From positions 124,001 through 188,000 of the forward strand of contig CAIMFH010000030.1 of assembly GCA_903840265.1 (NCBI GenBank): a DNA stretch of 64,000 nt, read 5' to 3'. Both the position numbers and the translations under genes were made by a program. Below the pieces are notes generated by a model. That model was not told where the DNA came from. It saw nothing but the letters and a program-made list of their open reading frames with translations, and did no database searches. The DNA comes from an uncultured Schlesneria sp. (GTDB lineage: Bacteria > Planctomycetota > Planctomycetia > Planctomycetales > Planctomycetaceae). This document shows, piece by piece, positions 8,325-15,904 of this stretch. Positions within the stretch are counted from its first letter, which is position 1. The number at the start of each line of letters is the position of its first letter.

Positions 8325-8697
8325 AATCTTTCACGGCTGGAGACGAAAAGCGGGGGTAGCCACGCTGGTGATGGCGTGCGCGGTGATGGGGATGTGGGTG
8401 CGTAGTCTTTATTGTCGCGATGTGTTCTACGTGGGGTCGACTTGGGGATCTTTCCATTTGCGTTCGACCGATGGGGGATTCAAGACCGAAGGGGGATTCA
8501 ACAAATTGGACCGCCTGGACCCGCAGATAGGATGGATCTTCGAATGGGAGACATATGGTTTTCGTCCCTTAACGTATGTGTTTGGCGACTACAACACGGT
8601 TGATTACGGTGGAATCGCGATCCCCTTAACCCTTCTCTCCGCTTACCTGATTCTCTGGAAGCCACGGCAGCAGGATTCTCGACCGCCACAAGGTTAG
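8317..8697 (+). CDS. GWRRK-family two-membrane-segment protein, copy 7
   Basis: A 126-residue member: MREIFHGWRRKAGVATLVMA at the start, a glycine- and aromatic-rich middle (STWGSFHLRSTDGGF), and IPLTLLSAYLILWKPRQQ near the end. It is translationally coupled to copy 6 by the eight-base overlap and followed 11 bases later by the DUF1559 gene. Confidence 0.75.
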   Translation: MREIFHGWRRKAGVATLVMACAVMGMWVRSLYCRDVFYVGSTWGSFHLRSTDGGFKTEGGFNKLDRLDPQIGWIFEWETYGFRPLTYVFGDYNTVDYGGIAIPLTLLSAYLILWKPRQQDSRPPQG

Positions 8698-8708
8698 GAC
8701 TGGACCTG

Positions 8709-9554
8709 ATGTCACGACGGCAACTCGAAGCGGCGATTGTGATTGGCACCGTCCTGTTAGTGCTGGTGATCTTTGCGCCAGCGGTCCAGAATGCGCGCAA
8801 TGCAAGTCGGCGATCTCAGTCTAAGAACAATCTCAAGTGGTTGGGGCTGGCACTTCACAACTATCACGACGCCTATACGTGCCTGCCGCCGGGAGGCACA
8901 TTTCATGAGGATGGTCGTCCGCATCATGGGTGGATGGCTGCGGTATTGCCGTTCTTAGATGCTTCTCCCATGTACAACTGGATCGACTCCAACCGACCTT
9001 GGGACTCTGCGGCAAACGCGGGGATATTTCTGGAACCCCATGTGGCTTATCAGAGTCCTTTTGTGCAGATGACCGTCGGATCTTGGGAGTATTACCCAGC
9101 CCACTACTCCGCGAATGCTCATTTACTCGGACCGAACAGCTCCGTCAGGCTTGGAAGCATTCCAACAAAGGCCAGCATGATGCTGGTTGGCGAGTTACAT
9201 TCCGATTTCGTCCCTTGGGGAAGTCCCTTCAATTTTCGACCACTGAAATCTCTGAATCATCAGGATGCCTACGGAGGGCTCGACCGAAAGGTTTGGAATG
9301 TGTTGCTGGCCGATGGAAATGTGACCGAAGTCTCAGAGAAGATAGCACCCGAACTGCTCCGTTCTCTCAGCGGCCCCAGTCTGGCGTTCACAGACAAAGC
9401 ACCAAACACGATCCAACGCCCGAATCATTTCACCGTTCCCGCGGATGCACTGAAGAGGCATTTTTATGGCGTCGGGAATGGCAAGTGGCGACTCGACTTC
9501 ATCGACAAGAACGGACGCGTCGTCCGTTCAGTAGAAGGCCAGGGAAAACTCTAG
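8709..9554 (+). CDS. DUF1559 pseudopilin-like protein
   Basis: A 281-residue protein with one N-terminal hydrophobic helix (AAIVIGTVLLVLVIFAPAVQ) followed by NARNASRRSQSKNNLKWLG and ALHNYHDAYTCLPPGGT. This is the diagnostic start of the DUF1559 (SBP_bac_10) family, which is hugely expanded in planctomycetes and resembles type IV pseudopilins. The classical GFTLIE prepilin cleavage motif is absent, so it may be membrane-anchored rather than pilin-processed. The late motif WNVLLADGNVTEV matches the usual LFGDGSV block. It is inserted between GWRRK copies 7 and 8 with only 11 and 0 bases of spacing, implying a five-gene operon 7854-10437. Confidence 0.85.
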   Translation: MSRRQLEAAIVIGTVLLVLVIFAPAVQNARNASRRSQSKNNLKWLGLALHNYHDAYTCLPPGGTFHEDGRPHHGWMAAVLPFLDASPMYNWIDSNRPWDSAANAGIFLEPHVAYQSPFVQMTVGSWEYYPAHYSANAHLLGPNSSVRLGSIPTKASMMLVGELHSDFVPWGSPFNFRPLKSLNHQDAYGGLDRKVWNVLLADGNVTEVSEKIAPELLRSLSGPSLAFTDKAPNTIQRPNHFTVPADALKRHFYGVGNGKWRLDFIDKNGRVVRSVEGQGKL

Positions 9555-9953
9555 ATGCACACCGTCTTCAAAGGCTGGCGACGGACAGCGGGGGTAGTCC
9601 TGCTGGTGATGGCGTGCATGATGATGGTTTTGTGGTTTCGAAGCAGAATTGTGGCCGATCTCATTGGGATCCCTAACGGCCAGCGACAAACGATAATCTG
9701 GTCACTCGACGGAAAGGCCTATTGGTTTGGATGCAACGCAGAGGGCGGCGATTGGTTTGCGTTAACGAGTCGTACATTGAACAAAAGACTGCGCGAGGGC
9801 ATTGATCGGCAGCGAGCAGAGTTATCGCAGAAACCGGCCATGGAGTACCACGAATGGAGAGTCTCTTATCTGCCAGTTGCAATCGGACTGACGTTCTTCT
9901 CCGCCTACCTGATTCTCTGGACGCCACGCAAGCGGGTAAAACAAGATGCGTGA
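9555..9953 (+). CDS. GWRRK-family two-membrane-segment protein, copy 8
   Basis: A 132-residue member starting MHTVFKGWRRTAGVVLLVMA, directly after the DUF1559 stop. The third basic residue of GWRRK is Thr here, and the second motif has drifted to GLTFFSAYLILWTPRKR. It is the most divergent of the intact copies. Its end overlaps copy 9 by eight bases. Confidence 0.72.
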   Translation: MHTVFKGWRRTAGVVLLVMACMMMVLWFRSRIVADLIGIPNGQRQTIIWSLDGKAYWFGCNAEGGDWFALTSRTLNKRLREGIDRQRAELSQKPAMEYHEWRVSYLPVAIGLTFFSAYLILWTPRKRVKQDA

Positions 9954-10437
9954 ATTCTTCCGCGGCTGGAGACGAAAACTAGGCGTAGTCACCCTGATGA
10001 TCGCGTGCGGGTTGGCGGGCCTCTGGGTGCGGAGCCTCAACGTCGAAGATGCGGCACGCTTTTCGGTCGCAGCAAGACGGCAATTGCTTCGTTCCGCTCA
10101 TCAAAAACTCGAATGGCATGGATGGAAGGAACGAAACACAGACCCGCCAATGCCCGATTGGCTGTCGAGGCCGATTCGCCGAGTCACGTTTGTGAATCTG
10201 AACAGTGGAAAAGTAACGCCGTTAGTTTGGATTGATGGCGATGAGCCCCAGTCGAGCCCACGGGATTTGGCTCATGCGAGATTCTTCAAACCAATGGAAC
10301 GTCGATTGATCTCATGGAGCGTTCCCTACTGGTGTATCGCAAGTCCCCTGACCCTTCTCTCCGCCTACCTGATTCTCGGGAAGCCACGGAAGCGGGATTC
10401 AGGACCAACACAAAGCGAGCCTGCTGACTTGTCTTAA
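9946..10437 (+). CDS. GWRRK-family two-membrane-segment protein, copy 9
   Basis: A 163-residue member: MREFFRGWRRKLGVVTLMIA, a charged middle with a duplicated-looking HQKLEWHGWKERN, and SPLTLLSAYLILGKPRKR near the end, where the usual Trp before the KPRK motif is Gly. The last codons lie inside the edge of the following palindromic repeat, so the repeat has contributed the C-terminal residues or truncated the original tail. Confidence 0.72.
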   Translation: MREFFRGWRRKLGVVTLMIACGLAGLWVRSLNVEDAARFSVAARRQLLRSAHQKLEWHGWKERNTDPPMPDWLSRPIRRVTFVNLNSGKVTPLVWIDGDEPQSSPRDLAHARFFKPMERRLISWSVPYWCIASPLTLLSAYLILGKPRKRDSGPTQSEPADLS

Positions 10438-10682
10438 GTCCCGGTAGGGACGACAGAAGTTGTTTGTCGAGAATGCAGGTTGATGGCGGCGTGGGGATCG
10501 CTTTGCTTTCGGATTCACGAGGGAGCTGCGATCGAGCTTTTCTGTCGTCCCTCCGGGACTGGCGGTCATTGATGACGGCCTAACCCACCACCGAAGTGGT
10601 GGGCTATTGTCGGTCGTCCCTACCGCGACTACGAAGAAGTCACCAACGGCGAAGGCGACGGGCTGGAAGCCCATCCCACGAA
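10435..10682. repeat. Composite palindromic repeat element
   Basis: Arms AGTCCCGGTAGGGACGACAG (from 10437) and TCTGTCGTCCCTCCGGGACT (to about 10560), then the hairpin CCCACCACCGAAGTGGTGGG, then TCCCTACCGCGACT and the outer arm ACGGGCTGGAAGCCCATCCC (to 10679). The 140 bases between this element and the MFS gene show no gene. Confidence 0.75.
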
Positions 10683-10823
10683 AGAGGGCACGGAAAGTCG
10701 TATGCCCCAATCTCCGTCGTTCTCCTTGATGCGTTGGTCACTTGGCATGTTGATTGCACTTTGGTTTGCCCATAATCAACCACTTCTTGCACACACGCCT
10801 TTTACCAGGGATGGCTGATACGA

Positions 10824-12068
10824 ATGGATGATCATTCTGCGACCGAGACGACATCGACTTCAACGGGCACTCATGCGTTGGGGCGAGGCTTGTTACTCGC
10901 GATTGCGTACCTGGGGTTTATCAGTCTGGGGTTTCCGGACCCTGTTGCCGGAGTGGCATGGCCTTCGGTCCGGCAGGCGTTTTCGCTGCATCAGAGTGGC
11001 TTTGGGTTGGTCTTTATTGCTTTGGGTTGCGGGTACTGTGCGTCGGGGTTCTTTGGTGGCAAGCTGACCGCCGTGCTGGGGCTGGGCAACCTGCTGTGGA
11101 TCAGCAGTGGTCTGGTTGCGGTGGCGATGCTGGGGAGCGGTATTGCTCCGGCATGGCCGTTCTTCGTCGCGTGCGGCGTGATCTGGGGGCTGGGCTCTGG
11201 CGGGATTGATGCCGGGTTGAACGCTTACGTATCAACTCATTTCTCGGCTCGCCATATGAACTGGTTGCATGCGTGCTACAGCGTCGGTGCCACGCTGGGT
11301 CCACTGCTGATGACCGCCGTGCTGGTGCGAGGGGGATCGTGGCGACTGGGCTATGAACTGGTCGGCGGCATCCTGCTGGCGATGGCAGTGCTGTTCTTTG
11401 TCACTCGCGAACGCTGGAACGATTCACCGCGAGTTGCCGAAGGGCACGTTGATCAACCCGTCTCGATGAAGACCGCGTTGCAAGAGCCGATGGTCTGGCT
11501 GCAGATCGTGATCTTCTTTCTGTACGTGGGGCTCGAATTCACCGTCGGTCAATGGAGTTTTACCGTGCTGACGGAATCACGCGGGGTACGACCCGACATC
11601 GCCGGTACGCTGGCGGGCAGCTACTACGGCGCGATCGGTGTCGGACGAGTCCTCTCCGGCGTGATCGCGTCCCGAGTCGGCTTGGATCGACTGCTGCGAG
11701 GGGCGATGCTCATCGTGCTGATCGGAGTGCTGCTGTTTGCGTTCGGCAAGCCGGTCGAAGTCGGTTCGGCCGGTCTGGTGATCATCGGCCTGGGTCTGGC
11801 CCCGATTTTTCCCTGCCTGATGACGATGACCCCCGTTCGATTAGGAGCCGGAATCGCGACGCACGCAGTCGGCTTCCAAGTCAGCTCGGGCATGTTGGGA
11901 GCCGCCCTGGTCCCCGGCCTGGCGGGCCTGTTCGCGGAGAAGCTGGGGCTGGAAGTGGTCGCTCAATTCGCCATGACGCTAGCCACGTTGTTGTTCGTCA
12001 CGCACGAGCTATTGCTGTTCATCGACGCCCGTCATCGCAGTGCAGTCGCAGCAAGCAATCTCCCGTAG
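10824..12068 (+). CDS. MFS transporter
   Basis: A 414-residue polytopic membrane protein with about twelve hydrophobic segments, beginning LLLAIAYLGFISLGFPDP. The region RHMNWLHACYSVGATLGPLL and the central hydrophilic loop near residues 195-215 fit the FucP/FHS-like branch of the major facilitator superfamily, to which sugar permeases and their relatives belong. The glycine-rich helix LAGSYYGAIGVGRVLSG begins the second half. The substrate cannot be inferred. It stands alone between repeat elements. Confidence 0.85.
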   Translation: MDDHSATETTSTSTGTHALGRGLLLAIAYLGFISLGFPDPVAGVAWPSVRQAFSLHQSGFGLVFIALGCGYCASGFFGGKLTAVLGLGNLLWISSGLVAVAMLGSGIAPAWPFFVACGVIWGLGSGGIDAGLNAYVSTHFSARHMNWLHACYSVGATLGPLLMTAVLVRGGSWRLGYELVGGILLAMAVLFFVTRERWNDSPRVAEGHVDQPVSMKTALQEPMVWLQIVIFFLYVGLEFTVGQWSFTVLTESRGVRPDIAGTLAGSYYGAIGVGRVLSGVIASRVGLDRLLRGAMLIVLIGVLLFAFGKPVEVGSAGLVIIGLGLAPIFPCLMTMTPVRLGAGIATHAVGFQVSSGMLGAALVPGLAGLFAEKLGLEVVAQFAMTLATLLFVTHELLLFIDARHRSAVAASNLP

Positions 12069-12102
12069 GACGGGTTTCCAACGCTGGAAGCCCATCCTAC
12101 TC
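12066..12102. repeat. Short palindromic repeat copy
   Basis: GTAGGACGGGTTTCC, then a short spacer, then CTGGAAGCCCATCCTAC. It is a single hairpin-type copy of the GGATGGGCTTCCAGCCCG family, immediately after the MFS stop, and may serve as a bidirectional terminator between the convergent genes. Confidence 0.6.
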
Positions 12103-12117
12103 GAAGACGGCGCGGCG

Positions 12118-12354
12118 TTACGACACATCCTGCCGGGAAGCCGCAGTGCGACAGGTCCGCCAGTGAAGCACAAAGCAGGCAATCGCTGCGATGATCAGAC
12201 CTGACTGAAATCTGGTGTACTGTTCGGGAGAAAGCCATCCGCTGACACCGAAGAACGAATACATCGCTGGCTGATACCGCTCCTCTTTGCAGCCGATGAT
12301 TGCCAAGACAGCGAAGATTGACCAGGCGTTTCCGGCTAAAAAATAATGCGACAT
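12118..12354 (-). CDS. Small membrane protein of unknown function
   Basis: A 78-residue product with two hydrophobic stretches (NAWSIFAVLAIIGC and GLIIAAIACFVLHW) and a short basic tail. No family recognised. It is convergent with the MFS gene and 63 bases downstream of the secreted-protein gene at 12418-13644. Confidence 0.5.
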   Translation of the reverse strand: MSHYFLAGNAWSIFAVLAIIGCKEERYQPAMYSFFGVSGWLSPEQYTRFQSGLIIAAIACFVLHWRTCRTAASRQDVS

Positions 12355-12417
12355 GGCAACCCTGTCGTGAGTGGATCTCGCTAACTACCAGAGGAACAGC
12401 ATGCACTTCGCGTCGGC

Positions 12418-13644
12418 TTACTGGCCTGACGTCATTTTCACTCGCATCAAGGTGGAGTGCTTCCACATCTTCTTCATGTCGTGAGTGATCAGATAGACAT
12501 GGCCGTCCGCAATCGCCGGCAGCTCAACCGCCTCGCCTCGTTGGCGCTCGCGGTGAACCGGCTTCAAGTGATCGTCCAGTTTGCCCTCGCCCAGGTCGGT
12601 CACGACCAAAGATGCCAAGGCACAGTGAAACGTATACGCTCTTTTCTTTTCCGGGATCCTGAGCGTCCCCGCTTCCACCCATTCTTTCCCCGCGGGATTC
12701 GTCTGGAACTGATCGCCCGCGTGAACCGTCTGCTTGCGACGTTCGGCCTTGGTAAAGTCCAGACCGTCAGCAATGGAAAACTCCATCTCAAACGCCGTTG
12801 ATAGTGCGATTCTCAGGACGCCTACGTCAGCGGTTCCGCCCGGTTCTAGGTTGAATTCTCGACGGAACGGCAGATGACCGGGTGCCTTGATAAAGAAGTA
12901 GTGCGGCATGGGATTCAGGCCGGTGCGTTGAATGCGAAAGTCCGGGCCGATCGCGATCGCTTCCTTCTCAGGCCAGGGGATGTTGCCGTCTGTGCCACCG
13001 GACCGGCTGTTGACCGGCGGATGTTGCATCATGACGCTGACAGAGACAGCGGCGGGATCGACCTTGCCTTCAAACAGAAGCTCAGCGCGGACGGTTGCCA
13101 GTTCGTCGAACAGGAATGGCTTCAGCACGATGTCGCCCACGTTCACGGACGCTCCGGCAACACCGCCATGCTTGATCAACACGGGATGATAGCCCCACAT
13201 GCGGAATTCGACAGGCTTTTCGATATCGCCCACATCTCCCGCAAACCAGCCGGACGGATGAATCGCCATCTGAGCATCGCACAACTGCAGCTTGTCGGAT
13301 CCGGGCGCAACCAGCCGTCCGAAAATCACGCCCCATTCTTTGTCACTCTTTCCAAAACCGTTGGCTCTCTCTTGCTGCTTGGTCAAAAACGTCGCTTCCT
13401 CGGTCTTGCCCTGACTCTTCAGCTGCTCAATCGTTTCGTCCAGCGCCGACTTTGGCGGAGCACCTGGCCCCTCGGCGGAATTCGCAGGCCCTGCTTTCTC
13501 TGGTAATTGACCAAACGACGGGGCCGCGGCGATCAGCGCGACGAACAACGTGCTCACGATGACCAGGCGGCTCAACGACTCGATAACCGTTCGCCCTGCA
13601 CACGTTTGACCAACAGGCTCGATTGAGTTCTTGCTCGATGACAT
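12418..13644 (-). CDS. Secreted protein of unknown function
   Basis: A 408-residue product when started at MSSSKNS (13644). The frame extends to 13722, but the upstream residues are Arg-rich and unlike a protein start. A hydrophobic segment LSRLVIVSTLFVALIAAAPSF ending FGQ acts as signal peptide. After it comes a low-complexity linker (GPANSAEGPGAPPKSALDET), a short helical region and beta-rich segments reminiscent of carboxypeptidase-regulatory-like or Ig-like folds (AGDVGDIEKPVEFRMWGYHP; HYFFIKAPGHLPFRREFNL). I cannot assign a named family. Probably extracytoplasmic. Confidence 0.6.
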   Translation of the reverse strand: MSSSKNSIEPVGQTCAGRTVIESLSRLVIVSTLFVALIAAAPSFGQLPEKAGPANSAEGPGAPPKSALDETIEQLKSQGKTEEATFLTKQQERANGFGKSDKEWGVIFGRLVAPGSDKLQLCDAQMAIHPSGWFAGDVGDIEKPVEFRMWGYHPVLIKHGGVAGASVNVGDIVLKPFLFDELATVRAELLFEGKVDPAAVSVSVMMQHPPVNSRSGGTDGNIPWPEKEAIAIGPDFRIQRTGLNPMPHYFFIKAPGHLPFRREFNLEPGGTADVGVLRIALSTAFEMEFSIADGLDFTKAERRKQTVHAGDQFQTNPAGKEWVEAGTLRIPEKKRAYTFHCALASLVVTDLGEGKLDDHLKPVHRERQRGEAVELPAIADGHVYLITHDMKKMWKHSTLMRVKMTSGQ

Positions 13645-13760
13645 CCGTCTGCGCTCCCCACCCGAACGTTCGACCGATTTGCCCCGGTTGGGGTTGAGCC
13701 TGGCACCAAACCAGACTCGCATGGCACCGTATTCTCATCACGCTCACAGAGCAAGAGCAT

Positions 13761-13976
13761 TCAGCCCCATTCGTCGCCTGATCGCAATTCACGATGTTGC
13801 CAGAGGATGTGCGCGAGAAGCTGATTCTCGATTTCGGCGTTGGCCGGTGGGAAGGCATGCGTGCGAGGTGCTGGAAACTGGAACTCTTGATTGGTGTACT
13901 GATCCGCCTCCAGGATCGACTGAAAAGAGCTCTCGTCATCATCGCAGAACTGGGTACTGCTCTGGCTTTGTGTTGG
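13761..13976 (-). pseudogene. Open frame without a start, downstream of GWRRK copy 10
   Basis: In the same frame as copy 10 and directly after its TGA stop, the reading frame stays open for about 70 codons (PTQSQSSTQFC, then DDDESSFQSILEADQYTNQE, ending LRSGDEWG). There is no ATG, GTG or TTG in it. The text after the stop resembles the PTQSE tail of copy 9, so the TGA may have replaced a Gly codon. It is either a lost C-terminal extension or the tail of a decayed gene. Confidence 0.3.
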
Positions 13977-14435
13977 TCATACCCGCTTGCGTGGCTCCCA
14001 GAGAATCAGATAGGCGGAGAGAAGGGTAAGGGGGATCGCAACAGGCAGGATTGTAAAGTGCCAGATGGACGTGTGGTGATCTGGATTGAGTCCGTACTGT
14101 TCGGAGCGAATCAGGTACTCCAGAATCTTAGTCCGTGCTTGGCGATCATGTGAAGCATACGTTGTCCAACTGCAATCGAGTTTCCACATTCCGTCTCGAA
14201 CGATCCAATGAACCGAGCCGTCGGTTAAGATCAATTCGTGATACTGCCCCAGGCCCTCCACCCAAAACTCGTCTAAACACGCAAGACTTCGTAGCCATCC
14301 GCCCATGGCCACGCACGCCATCACCAGCGTCATGCACCCGACTTTCCGCCGCCACCCTCGAAAGAACTCACATATCGGGTTGGCTCTTGGTCGCTGGCTC
14401 ATGATGCAGAGCGCCGTGCTGTCGCTGTCGGTCAT
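13977..14435 (-). CDS. GWRRK-family two-membrane-segment protein, copy 10
   Basis: A 152-residue member with an N-terminal extension of 22 residues before CEFFRGWRRKVGCMTLVMA. The start at 14435 is supported by a four-base ATGA overlap with the stop of the upstream lipoprotein gene. An internal ATG at 14402 is the alternative. The second segment is IPLTLLSAYLILWEPRKR. Unlike the others it is paired with a lipoprotein gene, not with another copy. Confidence 0.72.
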   Translation of the reverse strand: MTDSDSTALCIMSQRPRANPICEFFRGWRRKVGCMTLVMACVAMGGWLRSLACLDEFWVEGLGQYHELILTDGSVHWIVRDGMWKLDCSWTTYASHDRQARTKILEYLIRSEQYGLNPDHHTSIWHFTILPVAIPLTLLSAYLILWEPRKRV

Positions 14436-14995
14436 TTGAGGCCCAAGGCTTCCTCAAGATCGTTGCACGCAGACCGAATCGAATTCGCAGCGCCTTGAAG
14501 CTCATCCTTCCATTTCTTGGCCTCTGCTTGGTTATCCTTGTTTTGAACGTAGAAAATCAAAACTGCGCCCCCGTAATTAAATGATTTTTCGATGCCTTTA
14601 ATCTGTTTCGCCAATGCTTCTCGGTTTGGATAAGAGTCTGGCACGTCCGGCAGCTTCGCATACAACGCGCTCATCTCTAACCGCAGGTCTTGTGATTCAG
14701 AAGGGGTCGGTACGCGTTCGAGAGCTTTAGCGCCGGCCCGGGACTTTTCCAAAAACTTGCGCAGTTCCAGTTGGAACGGATCCAGCTTCGAAACGACAGC
14801 AGGGTTGTCAGGAATTGTGGAAGCGGCAGTACTCTGAGCAGTGGGCTGCTCCTGAGCAACAATCGGCGGCTCCTGCACGACGGTAGACTGTGGCGACGAT
14901 GCAGTGGGCTGGTGTTGTGCACGAGGGTCATTTGGAGGAGCCGCGTTGGAACAGCCGATCAGTGAGCACACAAACAGTAATCCGATTCCTCTCAT
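14432..14995 (-). CDS. Putative lipoprotein
   Basis: A 187-residue product. The start at 14995 gives MRGIGLLFVCSLIGCSNA, a lipoprotein signal with the lipobox LIGC, and has AGGA five bases upstream. A longer frame (to 15109) reads into a GWRRK-family relic and is not used. The N-terminal 60 residues are a Pro/Gln/Thr-rich linker, followed by an Ala/Lys/Glu-rich helical region. It is coupled to GWRRK copy 10 by an ATGA overlap, suggesting that the two membrane-associated products are made together. Confidence 0.65.
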   Translation of the reverse strand: MRGIGLLFVCSLIGCSNAAPPNDPRAQHQPTASSPQSTVVQEPPIVAQEQPTAQSTAASTIPDNPAVVSKLDPFQLELRKFLEKSRAGAKALERVPTPSESQDLRLEMSALYAKLPDVPDSYPNREALAKQIKGIEKSFNYGGAVLIFYVQNKDNQAEAKKWKDELQGAANSIRSACNDLEEALGLK

Positions 14996-15033
14996 GGTAT
15001 TCCTCATTTGCGAGCAGTGTTTGGCAATAACAA

Positions 15034-15147
15034 TCATGTCGACTTGCCAGAATAACGGCATGCTGGCCAGGCCCCACAGGGCGCCAGCGCCATCACCGGT
15101 GAGACGCACCCCGCTTTTCGTCGCCAGCCGTAGAAGAAGCTGTACAT
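15034..15147 (-). pseudogene. Truncated GWRRK-family relic
   Basis: From an ATG at 15147 the minus strand encodes MYSFFYGWRRKAGCVSPVMA and then diverges to a stop at 15034, giving only 37 residues. The N-terminal motif and a CCCC-type leader before the ATG match the family, but the second membrane segment is gone. It lies just upstream of the lipoprotein gene, so that gene may have replaced the body of this copy. Confidence 0.6.
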
Positions 15148-15186
15148 GGGGTCAGGTCCGCCACTTAACGACCACCTCGCTGCGCG

Positions 15187-15420
15187 TCATCCATCCTGGA
15201 CTGGCAGATCGATGCCGGTACGCTTTAGAAACGCGGCCTCCATTTTCCTGCGACCGTTCGCCAATTCTGTGGCAGCAGTCGCTTGCGTCTCAAACGATGT
15301 CGCCTCGTCGTCGCGGGTCGTCCAGCACTTTAGTGACTCCGACCAAAACGCTCGCCGACCGTCTTCCAATTCCACCGACAACAACACGCCACGCCTGATT
15401 GGGAACAGCACGATTTCCAT
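15187..15420 (-). CDS. Small hypothetical protein
   Basis: A 77-residue soluble protein (MEIVLFPIRRGVLLSVELED at the start, TGIDLPVQDG at the end) with an Ala/Glu/Arg-rich helical centre. No family recognised. It has plausible protein composition and no overlap with a better candidate. Confidence 0.45.
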   Translation of the reverse strand: MEIVLFPIRRGVLLSVELEDGRRAFWSESLKCWTTRDDEATSFETQATAATELANGRRKMEAAFLKRTGIDLPVQDG

Positions 15421-15904
15421 TGGTAGCTCCAGATTCGTTGGCCCGAACCGAACTGAAAACAGAATCTACCAAATCCCACAACGAGCCACCAACGATAGCC
15501 AATCATGTAGCGACCTATTTACGCACCGTGGAACGCGGATCACCGGCCTGGCAGGGCCGGTGGGCAGGCATGCGTGTGAAGTGCAGTCTTCAGTCCCGGT
15601 CGGGACTAAAACACGAAGACAGGCGAAATGGAGGTGATGCGCCATTCGAACAGATCCGCGTGTGACGCCTCGAATGAACGGCAGAGACAGCCGATTTTTG
15701 GCTCTGGTCAGAAGTTGTACAACATTAACGGGCTGGCTATGACGCGGCTCAAACTGAAGAATCGCAAGGGAATTCGCATCTTCATTTGGCTTGGGCAATT
15801 CCCGTAATAAAACTCCCCAGAGGCGAAGCCGTGTTGCTCCTGAACTTGCCTACCGCCTATAATTTGGCCACGAACTTTGGTCACCACAGGGAAAGCGGGT
15901 TCAG
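15421..15904. other. Intergenic region without a convincing gene
   Basis: About 480 bases. It holds one degenerate copy of the AGTCCCGGTCGGGACT palindrome (near 15592) and the context for the TTG start of the regulator at 15905. Short frames on both strands have no support. Confidence 0.5.
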
